Shown in pieces: positions 6,544 to 15,937 of a stretch of 64,000 bases of DNA. This stretch comes from Sedimenticola sp. (lineage in GTDB: Bacteria > Pseudomonadota > Gammaproteobacteria > Chromatiales > Chromatiaceae), in contig JAMOLT010000010.1 of the NCBI GenBank assembly GCA_027068915.1, positions 186,001 through 250,000 on the forward strand, in the 5' to 3' direction. The notes below the pieces were generated by a model. That model had not been told where the DNA came from. It was given only the letters and a program-made list of their open reading frames with translations, and made no database searches. The position numbers were made by a program, and so were the translations under genes. Within the stretch, counting starts at the first letter, position 1. Each line of letters opens with the position of its first letter.

Positions 6544-8475
6544 TTATTCCGGTATACCGGCAAGACGATTGATTTCATTCAGGGCGCGTGGCGGCGACAA
6601 CCGCGGCAGATGGCGCAAAACCTCATGAATGCTGGTTTCTCCTCTTGCCGCCTTGGCCAGACCATCTTCAACGAGCGTAATAAGTCCGGATGTTTCTACG
6701 CTGATACGCCGAATTTCGAAAGATGTTCTGCGATTGAGGATGGCATCCTTCACCGGCTCATTGAGCACCAGCAGCTCGAATACACCGACACGCCCGCTGT
6801 ATCCCGTATAGTGGCAGTGATGGCAGCCCCTGCCTTGCTTGAAGTCTGCACCCGCCAGATCATCGGCGCGGACTCCCAGCCGTTGCAGATCCCGCGTAGT
6901 CGGCCGGTAACTCTCGGCACAATGGAGGCAGACCCGCCGCAGCAGCCGCTGGGCAAGAACCGAAACCACGGTGGAAGAGATGAGAAAAGTCTCGATATTC
7001 ATGTTCATCAGGCGCAGCAGGCCACCGATGCTGTCTTCGGTATGGAAGGTGGTAAGCACCTTGTGCCCGGTAAGAGCCGCCTGAATCGCCGCTTCTGCGG
7101 AAAAACGGTCACGCACTTCTCCCAGCACAATCACATCAGGATCTTGTCGCACCATATGGCGCAGGCTCTCTTCAAAGGTAAGGTCGATCTTGTCATTGAG
7201 GGAACACTGGGCAATGCCTTCGATGACGTATTCCACCGGGTCTTCTGCGGTGATGATGGCGTGCTCACTGTCATTGAGGAAATTTACACAACCATATAAG
7301 GTGGTGGTCTTGCCTGATCCGGTAGGCCCGGTGATCAGAATCACGCCACTGGGTATTTCCAGCGCATCATCCATAAAGCGCTGCAACATGCGCGGCGCCA
7401 TGCCCGCATCGGCAATGTCCAGCATGGATGCCATGCGGGTGAGCAGCCGCAGTACGATCTTTTCACCAAAGATGGTCTTGTAGAAGGAAACCCGGACATC
7501 ACATTCCAGCCCGGTTTCACCATCCCGGAACTTGAACCCTCCGCCCTGATGACGGCGGCGCTCGGCAATATCGGCTTTTGCCAACACTTTGAGACGTCCG
7601 GTAATCGCCTGCAACACATCCTTGCTCAACTCCCTGTCCTGCATCAGGATCCCGTCGCAGCGCATCCGCAGCCGAATATGATCCCGCATGGGTTCGATGT
7701 GGATATCACTGGCATCCTTTTTGATGGCGTCGGAGATCAGCTGGTTCACCAGGAGGGTGGTTTCATGCTGATCCACCTTACTGCCAACTCTTCCGGCAGC
7801 ACTGGCTCTGGACTCCCGCTCATATTGGGACAGAAACTCTTCGATACCACGCCGCGAGGCAACGCCGGGCAAAATCTTGCTGCCGAAAGCCGCTTCAACT
7901 GCCTGCATGGCGACGGTATCGGAGGGATCGACGAAAGCCACCTCAAGCCCCTCTTCCTTTTTCGCCACGGGAACCACGAGATGGCGCCGGCACCACTCGA
8001 CATTGACCTGCTTGAGCAGTGACTTGTCTATCTCGTTCCCTTTGAGCTGTATGACGGGATAGCCGAGCTGATCGGCCATGACCTTCAACAGTACATGCTC
8101 CGGCACCACCTGCTGCGCCACCAGTAGCTCCGCCAACTGCTTTCCTTTCCATGCAGGCTCCTTGAGCATGGCCAGGGCGGCGCGCAGCTCCTGGGGTCGA
8201 AGATGACCCAGCTCCACCAACATGGCGCCCAGGGGCAAGGAAAGGCAGCTTTGGTTCTGCACTTTCCGCAGTTTTTCATCATCCAGCTTGCCCAGTTCCT
8301 GCAGCACCCTGGTAAGGGGATAGTCTCTGCCCATCTTTTCCCGGACGCGCAGGGCATAGCGCAAATCTTTTTCCGACAGCAAGCCGGACTTCACCATACA
8401 GGCGCCGATTTGCGCACCAGTATCTTGTTGCTCTTCTTCTGTATGCTCTGTTTGTGGCGCCAATACGCTGGACAA
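6544..8475 (-). CDS. GspE/PilB-family secretion ATPase
   Basis: A 643-residue hexameric ATPase that powers type II secretion or type IV pilus assembly. N-terminal MshEN-like repeats precede the catalytic core. Walker A is GPTGSGKTTTLYG (about residues 382-394), followed by the Asp box, Walker B (DVIVLGEVRD) and the His box. The zinc-binding Cys pairs CLHC and CHHC are both present near residues 525-570. The start is a TTG with a strong GGGAGG 8 bases upstream; no ATG fits. It is over 30 kb from the pilin cluster in this window and has no inner-membrane partner gene here, so which machine it serves is unclear. Confidence 0.88.
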   Translation of the reverse strand: MSSVLAPQTEHTEEEQQDTGAQIGACMVKSGLLSEKDLRYALRVREKMGRDYPLTRVLQELGKLDDEKLRKVQNQSCLSLPLGAMLVELGHLRPQELRAALAMLKEPAWKGKQLAELLVAQQVVPEHVLLKVMADQLGYPVIQLKGNEIDKSLLKQVNVEWCRRHLVVPVAKKEEGLEVAFVDPSDTVAMQAVEAAFGSKILPGVASRRGIEEFLSQYERESRASAAGRVGSKVDQHETTLLVNQLISDAIKKDASDIHIEPMRDHIRLRMRCDGILMQDRELSKDVLQAITGRLKVLAKADIAERRRHQGGGFKFRDGETGLECDVRVSFYKTIFGEKIVLRLLTRMASMLDIADAGMAPRMLQRFMDDALEIPSGVILITGPTGSGKTTTLYGCVNFLNDSEHAIITAEDPVEYVIEGIAQCSLNDKIDLTFEESLRHMVRQDPDVIVLGEVRDRFSAEAAIQAALTGHKVLTTFHTEDSIGGLLRLMNMNIETFLISSTVVSVLAQRLLRRVCLHCAESYRPTTRDLQRLGVRADDLAGADFKQGRGCHHCHYTGYSGRVGVFELLVLNEPVKDAILNRRTSFEIRRISVETSGLITLVEDGLAKAARGETSIHEVLRHLPRLSPPRALNEINRLAGIPE

Positions 8476-8532
8476 GGTTCTTTCCTCCCAATCAGGTTAC
8501 ATGGGAAGTTATCGGCAAAAAGGGGGGTTTCT

Positions 8533-8719
8533 TTAGGGAAGACCTGATTAGGTCTGAGCGAAGCAGATTGTGATTCAGAATGTTCCGATACGAGGCGAAA
8601 ATCGCATGCAACAGCAAGTTATTGCGAAGATTTGTAACGCTGTAGCGGGACATTCTGGACGCAAGATGCGAGTTCACGACTTGATCAGAGGTGCCTTAGG
8701 GAAGCTCTGATCAAGTCAT
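8533..8719. repeat. Dispersed intergenic repeat (family B), copy 1
   Basis: This 187 bp sequence fills most of the 290 bp gap between the ATPase and the DUF1501 gene. It is homologous in inverted orientation to 18368-18531 over about 160 bp: both contain GATTCAGAATGTTC, then ATTGCGAAGATTTG and ATTCTGG.CGCAAGAT-like blocks. The outer ends carry TTAGGGAAG..CTGAT at 8533 and again at 8696 as a direct repeat, and GACTTGATCAGAG is inverted relative to the other end. No coding potential is seen. Confidence 0.75.
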
Positions 8720-8765
8720 CATTCTGGCGGAGGATGGCTTGAATCGGTCTGGCGTACTCTTCCCG

Positions 8766-10163
8766 CTATTCAAACCCGTTGGAGAAAATCATATCCAGAT
8801 CCATAAACTCAAGATCTGCGCCGGGAAAGCTCTGCAGGTTGGGAAAAATCACATCCAGATCCGCAGGAGATGCGCCAAACCAGGTGGCCAGGCGGGAGAA
8901 ATATTGCTCTACGGAAATTGCCGGCACCACCCGGTCGCCAATAGCGTCAGGAGAGTCCTTGCGAATCTGCGGCATTTGCCCGTATATGTCGCCACCTTTT
9001 ACCGCTCCACCCATCACGAAGGCATGCCCACCCCAACCATGATCCGTGCCTGCGCCATTGGGAACGATGGAGCGGCCAAAATCAGAGCAGGTGAAGGTGG
9101 TTACCTGACTCTCCAGTCCGAGCTGCGCCAGGGCATCATGAAAAGTCCCCAATGACTTGTCCAGATAGTCCACCAAGTGACTGCCGCCATCCAGAGGCGT
9201 GTTGTGCGTATCCCAGCCATGATAGTTGACGAAATACACTTGCCGCCGGGGCCGGCCAGGCAGTTGCTCTCGCACCGACAGCATACGCGCAACCGCACGC
9301 AGCTGGGTGCCCAAGGGCGTTCCCGACTCATGGACACCTGTCGAAAAATCATTGAAATCCGGCGCAGCATCCAGAATGCCGGACAGGGCATTGGACAGCT
9401 CCATTGTATGGATGCGGCTGTTGGCAAAGGCCTTGCTCAGGCGGTTGGCGTCCCCGGCATTGTGCTGCAACAGTTGCCGGTAGGTTTCGCCGAGCGCGCC
9501 ATCTTCACGAAAGGCGTAATAGTCGTCGAAGGCGTAGATAACGCCGCCATCGAACTCGAAAGCCCGCTGGGCGCCGCCTTGCTGCATCAGATTCTTGCCG
9601 CCGGAAGTCAAATTGAACAAAGACTCATCCGGATCGAACACATCCGCCATCCGCGCCGCCCAACCCGCCTTCTGCCGCACCGCCGCGTTGGCGGTCATCC
9701 ATTGGTCACGCTGGGTATTGTGGGAAAAAAGCTGGTTGGGTACAGGGGCGCCACTGAGAACATCCGCCCTGGTAACAGGTTGCACCAGGGTTCCCGTATT
9801 GGCGACAACAGCCAGTTTCCCCTGATTGAACATCTGCTGCATGCGGCTCATGCCCGGATGAAAGCCATAGGCCGCGCCATCCTGATAACTGGCGGGACTG
9901 ATCCCGAGCAGGGCCGCGCTTTCCAGAGCCATGCCGCCTCTTACATCCTGATAGGCAGCGTAGGCAGCCCCACCCTTGGGAACCACCATATTGAACGCAT
10001 CGGCGCCACCCTCAAGAAGCACGCAAACCAGTGCCTTGTAACCGCCGCCGGAATCGGCAGCCCTTGCCTCCCGCCCCAACCCCAGCAATGCCGGTAGCGA
10101 CGAAAAGCCCGCCGCCCCGAGTAGGGAGGTGCGCAGGAACTGGCGTCTGTCCATTTTTTTCAC
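8766..10163 (-). CDS. DUF1501 protein, Tat-exported (pair A)
   Basis: A 465-residue DUF1501 protein, a sulfatase/alkaline-phosphatase-fold family of unknown function. The leader MDRRQFLRTSLLGAAGFSS is a twin-arginine signal. The core opens with KALVCVLLEGGADAFNMVVP and contains NYHGWDTHN and TFTCSDFGRS, GTDHGWGGHAF, the usual metal-site-like segments. The start may be GTG 10163 or ATG 10154. The last residues are DLDMIFSNGFE, a C-terminal tail discussed in the findings. It follows a DUF1800 gene by 8 bases, the standard pairing for these families, so joint export and function are likely. Confidence 0.9.
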   Translation of the reverse strand: MKKMDRRQFLRTSLLGAAGFSSLPALLGLGREARAADSGGGYKALVCVLLEGGADAFNMVVPKGGAAYAAYQDVRGGMALESAALLGISPASYQDGAAYGFHPGMSRMQQMFNQGKLAVVANTGTLVQPVTRADVLSGAPVPNQLFSHNTQRDQWMTANAAVRQKAGWAARMADVFDPDESLFNLTSGGKNLMQQGGAQRAFEFDGGVIYAFDDYYAFREDGALGETYRQLLQHNAGDANRLSKAFANSRIHTMELSNALSGILDAAPDFNDFSTGVHESGTPLGTQLRAVARMLSVREQLPGRPRRQVYFVNYHGWDTHNTPLDGGSHLVDYLDKSLGTFHDALAQLGLESQVTTFTCSDFGRSIVPNGAGTDHGWGGHAFVMGGAVKGGDIYGQMPQIRKDSPDAIGDRVVPAISVEQYFSRLATWFGASPADLDVIFPNLQSFPGADLEFMDLDMIFSNGFE

Positions 10164-10171
10164 CCCGCCCC

Positions 10172-11827
10172 CTACCGCTGCACTGCGTATTCGGATGAAG
10201 TGACAACCAGGGAAATCAGGTTCCTTACCAGCGTATCCGGCACTGTACTGCTGTGATTGTTCAGATAGTCGAGCAACAGCTGTTTCATTTCGCCGCTCAT
10301 GGAACCGGCCATCAGCAACACATTGAGACGCTCGAGAAGTTGCTCATGGCTCCCCGCCTGCAGCAGGGCCAGCTCCTGGCTCACATCCAGGCTGGCGGTC
10401 ATGCCGTGTACTTCATAGGTATAGGTCTGGTGCACCAGGGACATCATGAGATGATGCAGGCCTTCGATTCCAAGGATCGTCATTTCCGGCGCCACCAGCC
10501 CGTCATTGATGAGTTCAGACGGCCCGTCGTCCGGGGTAAACCAGTTGAATACGGTAAGGGCTTCCAGAGGTGCATTCTGCTGCAGAAAGCTGCGGACATA
10601 CTGGAAATTGAAACTGCGGTATTCGTACTCATCATTCCAACCGCGCTTGTGCAGGCCGTTGGCGGCATGGAAGGCGCGCCACAGATGAGTGATAAACAGT
10701 AGAGGCTCGCGCACCTTACCAAAAGATATGGCATTGCCCTGCCTGCCCGACAACGCCTCGGGATCGAGAAGAACGGCCCTGATCACAGCTTTCATATCAC
10801 CGCGCACACCACTGCCATTGTCATCGAATGCCGCCGCCACCCGGGAAATATAGGCCGGAGACGGATTGCTGCTCACCAGCCGCTGAATCAGCTGACGGCC
10901 AATAAAGGGACCAACATTGGGATGTTGAAACAGGCGGTCGAGAACAAAATCCAGCTCCTGCTGCGCGGACAATCCGGCGGGCACATTCACGCCCAGTACG
11001 CGGCTGAGCTGCTTTGCTCCGGTATCATGATAATCTTCCATCGCCACCATGGGGGTAATTCTGGCGTGGTGGGTAACATGGCCTTCACCAGGGAAGAACC
11101 CTCCATCATCATCCGTCCAGCCGGTAAAGACCCTGGCCATTTCCTGAATATCAGCCTGTGTATAGGTCGGAATGGGGTTGCCACCAGCATCTGTCTTGCG
11201 GCTGCCGTCAGGATTGAGCTGGTACAGACCAATGCTGAATAGCTGCATCAGTTCACGCGCATAATTTTCATCCGGGCGGCTACCAGCTACCGGATCCGCC
11301 TTGGCGTTGCCCAGATAACTGAGATATGCGCCCATCATGGGGCTGCGACTGACCTCCCCGAGAAGATCCCGGAAGTTCCCGAATGCATTGCTGGCCAGGG
11401 TATCGTAATAGACGGTCAACCCATCGGGCCTGTTGATGAGCGGGCCAAACATGGAAACGACGAATATCTCACTCAGCGCAAAAGCAACCCGCTGACGCAG
11501 CTGATCTTCGCCATTCACTGCGATATCCCACCAGGCATCCCGCCAGGCGGTCTGTACCACGTCCGTGGCAGTCGTCCAGCCTATGCCGGGCAGATTGGTG
11601 CTGATCCACTGGTAATGAGAAGATTGCGGCAGGGAAAACTGATTGTCCAGCCATTGGGAATAATCGCTCGACGCCGCCAGGGTCTCGATCTCCCCCATGG
11701 ACGGGCCAAAAGTAGCGCGGGCGAGAAAAGCGGAGGCACGGGTCAGGGCGTTGTCGCTACTGTGTGCTGGCGCAGCCATGCCAACAGACACGCTGAACAG
11801 CGCCCAGAGAAAAAGGATCCTTACCAT
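10172..11827 (-). CDS. DUF1800 protein, secreted (pair A)
   Basis: A 551-residue DUF1800 protein. A Sec-type signal (MVRILFLWALFSVSVGMAAPAHS) leads to the family hallmark FLARATFGPSMGEIETL at about residues 35-50; further on are the conserved ENYARELMQLFSIGLYQLNPDG, VARVFTGWT-like and HPNVGPFIGRQLIQRLVSSNPSP blocks. The start at 11827 is chosen for the signal peptide and the upstream GGAAAG. It heads an operon with the DUF1501 gene. Function is unknown; family members are periplasmic or extracellular. A homologous pair runs divergently from the same 321 bp intergenic region. Confidence 0.9.
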   Translation of the reverse strand: MVRILFLWALFSVSVGMAAPAHSSDNALTRASAFLARATFGPSMGEIETLAASSDYSQWLDNQFSLPQSSHYQWISTNLPGIGWTTATDVVQTAWRDAWWDIAVNGEDQLRQRVAFALSEIFVVSMFGPLINRPDGLTVYYDTLASNAFGNFRDLLGEVSRSPMMGAYLSYLGNAKADPVAGSRPDENYARELMQLFSIGLYQLNPDGSRKTDAGGNPIPTYTQADIQEMARVFTGWTDDDGGFFPGEGHVTHHARITPMVAMEDYHDTGAKQLSRVLGVNVPAGLSAQQELDFVLDRLFQHPNVGPFIGRQLIQRLVSSNPSPAYISRVAAAFDDNGSGVRGDMKAVIRAVLLDPEALSGRQGNAISFGKVREPLLFITHLWRAFHAANGLHKRGWNDEYEYRSFNFQYVRSFLQQNAPLEALTVFNWFTPDDGPSELINDGLVAPEMTILGIEGLHHLMMSLVHQTYTYEVHGMTASLDVSQELALLQAGSHEQLLERLNVLLMAGSMSGEMKQLLLDYLNNHSSTVPDTLVRNLISLVVTSSEYAVQR

Positions 11828-12148
11828 GTTTCTTTCCGCTGCAAGATGCTTCCAGTATAAAAAGTATAAAGCGTGCACATAGGACAGCACACCAGGGGCG
11901 CCAAAAACTATAGCAATGGTTTGCAATATAGCATCCATTACAGCAGACAAAAGCGGCAGTAACGCACAAAACAGCGGTTACAGTAATTTGCGGCACGGGG
12001 ATTGTCCTGAAGAATGCCAAACAGCAATAAATGTGAACTGATCTCCGGAAGATAAGTCTAATTTGACTTAGTATTCAAAAAAACAAGAGCTTGAATCACA
12101 ATGGAAAATGCATTGAGGAATGCAGCTTCCAGAAACGCGGAACAGGTT
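11828..12148. promoter_or_regulatory. Divergent intergenic region between the two DUF1800 genes
   Basis: This 321 bp AT-richer gap must carry promoters for both DUF1800-DUF1501 operons. A perfect inverted repeat, TAAGTC (12053-12058) and GACTTA (12065-12070) with a 6 bp spacer, lies about 80 bases before the right-hand start and could be an operator. TTGAC occurs in its right arm but no convincing -10 was found. Nothing else was recognised. Confidence 0.45.
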
Positions 12149-14023
12149 ATGAAAAACAAGACTTTGGTCTCTTTGCTGCTACCCGCCATGTTTTTACCGG
12201 GCGTAGGCTGGGCACAATGCACTCCCGATGTACATGGCGTGGCGCAGCTGACGTCTCCACCGCCCGGCGATGAATGCCAGGCACCCGTTCAAATTACCGT
12301 AACCGCAACCGCTGGAGTGCCCTCGGGAAGCGATGTGCGTCTGCTGGCGCCCTATGTGGAGTTTCAAAAGGGCTTCCGCGTTGCAGCCGGCGGCCAGCTA
12401 CACGCCGGAGCAAATTATGCAGGTGCAGCACGCCTGCTTACCCAAGCCAGCTTTGGCCCCACCCAACAGGATATCGACCACCTGCTGAGCCTGGGCAGCT
12501 ATGAGGCCTGGCTGGACGAGCAGTTTTCCATGCCCTTGCAGCGCCAGCTTCCGGCCATGCGCACACTGAATACCCTGATGTGCGAAGACAGCTCCGAGCC
12601 AAATTACACCGAAACCAACAACCGCTACGGCAGACGCCAGGTCTGGTGGGAACATGTGATGAACGGGGAAGATCAGCTGCGGCAACGGGTGGCGTTTTCC
12701 CTGAGCCAGATACTGGTAGTTTCCGATGTTGGCGAACTGGGTAATTTCCAGTTTGGAATGACTAACTATTGGGATACGCTACTCACCCATTCCTTCGGCA
12801 ACTATCGTGATCTTCTGGAAGCGGTAACCTTGCACCCCATGATGGGAGAATGGCTGAGCAGCATCCGCAACCGCAAGGCAGTGCCGGCAGAAAATATTCA
12901 TCCCGATGAAAACTACGCACGGGAGATACTGCAGCTGTTCAGCATCGGCCTGCATCAGCTGAATCTGGATGGCACTCTCAAAAAAGACGCCAACGGCTTG
13001 CCGATCCCTACCTACGGACAGGCCGAAATCAAGGAATTTGCCCGAGTGTTTACCGGGTTGATTTACGCTGGCGTCGACCGTTGGTGGCAAGGCCCCTGGT
13101 CAGGGGCAATTACCACCCAACCCATGGTGCCTTATGAGGATTTTCACGACACAGAGGCCAAGACCCTCCTGAACGGGCAGGTGGTGCCTGCAGGCGGAGA
13201 CACCCTTACCGACATCCGCGCTGCACTCGATATTATCTTCAATCACCCGAATGTTCCGCCTTTTATCTCCAGACAGCTGATTCAGCGCCTGGTCACCAGC
13301 AACCCCACCCCAGCCTATGTGGAGCGGGTAGCACAAGTATTTGTCGACAATGGCAGCGGCGAGCGTGGCGACCTGAAAGCCGTGGTAAAAGCCATCCTCC
13401 TCGACCCGGAGGCACGCCGTGCGCATTCGGCCGCAGAGCATTTCGGGAAACTGCGCGAACCCCTGCTGCGTTTCAGCCATTTGTGGCGGGCTTTCGGCCT
13501 GACCATAAAAACCCGTAACGGAACCCTGTGGAACCAGGAAAGTTGTGGCCAGGGAGATTACGAGCTTTACTGGATGTGGTGGCTCACTTCTCTCCAACAA
13601 AGATCCGGGCAGGACATTCTGGGCGCACCCTCCGTTTTCAACTTCTATCAGCCCAGTTTCTCTCCCTCGGGTTCGGCAGCCAATGCGGGGCTGGTGGCAC
13701 CGGAATTTCAGATTGCCTCCGAAAGCCGTCTGACCAGCACTGCTTCTGCAATGAACTGGCAGATTCAGGCAAGCCGCTGGAACGAAGACCGCTGGAGCAT
13801 AGTTGACCTGCAAGATGAAGAACCCTGGGGAGCATCTCCCGAATTTCTTCTCAAACGCTTGAACCTGTTGCTGCTCAACGGGCAAATGGCGCTGGCGGAA
13901 TATGATGTTCTGGCAACACACCTGAACAATGTTCTGAACAGCAACAACAGCGAACCGGGAGATGCGGTGCGGGATGCCATTACGCTCATCGTCAACTCAC
14001 CAAATTACCTGATTCAGAAATAA
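12149..14023 (+). CDS. DUF1800 protein, secreted (pair B)
   Basis: A 624-residue DUF1800 protein, divergent from and homologous to the one at 10172-11827. The signal peptide MKNKTLVSLLLPAMFLPGVGWA is cut before QCTPD. Unlike pair A it has an extra N-terminal segment of about 80 residues (CTPDVHG..DECQAP..VEFQKGFRVAAGGQLHAG) that resembles the short beta-rich modules found on secreted proteins. DUF1800 itself begins at LLTQASFGPTQQDI. The blocks ENYAREILQLFSIGLHQLNLDG and HPNVPPFISRQLIQRLVTSNPTP match pair A closely. The start was set by the signal peptide; an ATG 48 bases earlier would bury it. Confidence 0.9.
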   Translation: MKNKTLVSLLLPAMFLPGVGWAQCTPDVHGVAQLTSPPPGDECQAPVQITVTATAGVPSGSDVRLLAPYVEFQKGFRVAAGGQLHAGANYAGAARLLTQASFGPTQQDIDHLLSLGSYEAWLDEQFSMPLQRQLPAMRTLNTLMCEDSSEPNYTETNNRYGRRQVWWEHVMNGEDQLRQRVAFSLSQILVVSDVGELGNFQFGMTNYWDTLLTHSFGNYRDLLEAVTLHPMMGEWLSSIRNRKAVPAENIHPDENYAREILQLFSIGLHQLNLDGTLKKDANGLPIPTYGQAEIKEFARVFTGLIYAGVDRWWQGPWSGAITTQPMVPYEDFHDTEAKTLLNGQVVPAGGDTLTDIRAALDIIFNHPNVPPFISRQLIQRLVTSNPTPAYVERVAQVFVDNGSGERGDLKAVVKAILLDPEARRAHSAAEHFGKLREPLLRFSHLWRAFGLTIKTRNGTLWNQESCGQGDYELYWMWWLTSLQQRSGQDILGAPSVFNFYQPSFSPSGSAANAGLVAPEFQIASESRLTSTASAMNWQIQASRWNEDRWSIVDLQDEEPWGASPEFLLKRLNLLLLNGQMALAEYDVLATHLNNVLNSNNSEPGDAVRDAITLIVNSPNYLIQK

Positions 14024-14036
14024 GGCAGACGGACAC

Positions 14037-15461
14037 ATGAAAAAAATCGACACAGGAAGACGGCGTTTTCTCGGGGGCATGGCCGGAGCTTCTCTTGCCG
14101 CGTCCCCCCTTGGCATGTTGCTCTCCATGCGTGGCGCAATGGCGGCGGGCAACTATGACAACCTGAACGACTACAAGGCGCTGGTCTGCGTTTTTCTCCA
14201 TGGCGGAAACGATGCTTTCAATATGCTGGTGCCCAGAGACGCATCCACCCATGCCTCCTATGCGAGCCTGCGGGGAGACCTTACCATCCCGAGAAACAGC
14301 TTGTTGCCCCTGAACGGCATCAACCATGGTTTTCACCCAAACATGCCCAGACTGCAGGACTACTACAATCAGGGAAAACTGGCGCTGATCAGCAACGTGG
14401 GTAACCTGGTTGAACCATTGACCAAGCAACAGTATCTTGACTGGGAACAGAGTGGAGGTGATAACATCAAAACACCCCCCGGGCTGTTTTCCCACAGCGA
14501 CCAGAGCCATTTCTGGCAGACCGGCTATGGGCCAAATACTGCCGGCACCGTGGTGAGCAGCGGCTGGGGCGGTCGCATGGCGGATCTTCTGGCCGCTAGC
14601 AACAGCAATCCCTATGTGCCTATCACCATTACCCTGGACGGGCACAGCCCCTGGGAAGAGGCTGTCGCCACCTCACAACTGGGACTGAACTACTGGAACG
14701 GCGTCGAGGATTTCGGAGAACTGGAAAAAGCAAGCTGGCCGACCTGGGTCAACAGCCGCAGCCACGCCTGGGAACAACTACTCGGGCTTTCCGGCAACAG
14801 CCAGCATGCCCTGGAAAGGCAGACCGTAGAAGTCATACAGCGTACCCGAAGCCGGGTCAGCGAAGTGAAAGCGGCTCTGGATCTTACTTGGGACAGCACC
14901 AACAACAAGGACACTTTTCAGACCACCTATAATGAGTCCAACAACCTGGCCAGGCAGCTGCGCATGGTGGCGCGCATGATCGACAGCCACACCTATTTCG
15001 GGCACAAACGGCAGATTTTTGCCGTTTCCCTGGGTGGCTGGGACACCCACGGCTCGCAGGCAGGCCAGCATCCGGAATTACTGGCCACCCTGGATGATGC
15101 CATGGACAGTTTCTACCGGGTTCTTGCAGAAATGGGACTGGAACAGCAGGTCACTACATTTACCTCTTCCGAATTTGGCCGCACCCTGGGTTCCAACGGA
15201 GACGGTACGGATCATGGCTGGGGCACTTACCTTATGGCGATGGGGGATGCGGTTACCGGCCAGCAGGTCTACGGTGATCTTCCTCTGATCGAGCTGGATG
15301 GCCCAGATGATATCGGAAACGCCCTGCTGCCCAAGCTGTCCACAGATCAGTATGGTGCCACCCTGGCGCGCTGGTTTGGGGTATCAGACGCCGATCTGGA
15401 TTTGATCTTCCCCAACCTGGGCAACTTCAACTCCCGGGATATCGGTTTTATGAACACCTGA
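14037..15461 (+). CDS. DUF1501 protein, Tat-exported (pair B)
   Basis: A 474-residue DUF1501 protein following its DUF1800 partner by 13 bases. Tat signal: DTGRRRFLGGMAGASLAAS. The core starts YKALVCVFLHGGNDAFNMLVP and includes VSLGGWDTHGSQ, TFTSSEFGRT and GTDHGWGTYLMAM. Compared with pair A it has insertions around residues 170-270 and lacks the GFE-type tail, ending in FNSRDIGFMNT. It is likely exported folded, perhaps with a bound metal, and works with the DUF1800 protein. Function unknown. Confidence 0.9.
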   Translation: MKKIDTGRRRFLGGMAGASLAASPLGMLLSMRGAMAAGNYDNLNDYKALVCVFLHGGNDAFNMLVPRDASTHASYASLRGDLTIPRNSLLPLNGINHGFHPNMPRLQDYYNQGKLALISNVGNLVEPLTKQQYLDWEQSGGDNIKTPPGLFSHSDQSHFWQTGYGPNTAGTVVSSGWGGRMADLLAASNSNPYVPITITLDGHSPWEEAVATSQLGLNYWNGVEDFGELEKASWPTWVNSRSHAWEQLLGLSGNSQHALERQTVEVIQRTRSRVSEVKAALDLTWDSTNNKDTFQTTYNESNNLARQLRMVARMIDSHTYFGHKRQIFAVSLGGWDTHGSQAGQHPELLATLDDAMDSFYRVLAEMGLEQQVTTFTSSEFGRTLGSNGDGTDHGWGTYLMAMGDAVTGQQVYGDLPLIELDGPDDIGNALLPKLSTDQYGATLARWFGVSDADLDLIFPNLGNFNSRDIGFMNT

Positions 15462-15937
15462 ACCACGGCATTTCTGCTCAAGGCTTTATCCTCTCAAGGT
15501 TTCACCCTCCCCGGCAAATGCCGGGGTGTCCCCGCAGGATTCTCCAGCGTGGGTCAGGGAAGCAGCCCCCGGACAATAAAACCGCCTGTCAGCAGCACTC
15601 CAACTGCAATCCGCAAATTTCACCCAAAACTTCAACTTTCCGCAGCTTCTGCCGCTACAGTACGGTAAGTTGAAGGCGTTCACTGTCTGCAGGCGGGTTT
15701 CAAGCTAGGATTCACTGGTCAGAATATGCATTGGGGAAACATTGACAGTGCAAATCCATAGAGCCAAATAACCACGACCACGCTCCCTGCGCGCTTTCTG
15801 GCAATAGCCAAACCCGGACAAGATGATTTAAACTTCCGGGTCGGGTACGAAAACCACAGCTTTCAGGGAAGACAATCCGGATTGTCCGGCCTTTCCCTGC
15901 AAATACCAGACACCGGGAGGGTCATGAGACAGCACCT
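15462..15937. other. 476 bp intergenic region with two hairpins
   Basis: CCCCGGCA (15509-15516) and TGCCGGGG (15519-15526) form a tight hairpin after the DUF1501 gene, probably its terminator, though no clear U-tract follows. Nearer the FHA gene, a perfect 16-base palindrome GACAATCCGGATTGTC (15871-15886) is framed by CAGGGAA (15864-15870) and TTCCCTG (15893-15899). TTGACA occurs at 15742 without a good -10 partner. No gene is supported. Confidence 0.5.

Noticed and set aside
9177-10097. A 306-residue plus-strand frame opposite the DUF1501 gene
   Set aside because: It has no domain-like pattern and lies inside a gene with diagnostic motifs.
15742-15770. TTGACA at 15742 as a -35 element for the FHA operon
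   Set aside because: The hexamers at 16-18 bp spacing downstream (such as CAAATA) do not resemble TATAAT, so no promoter is called.
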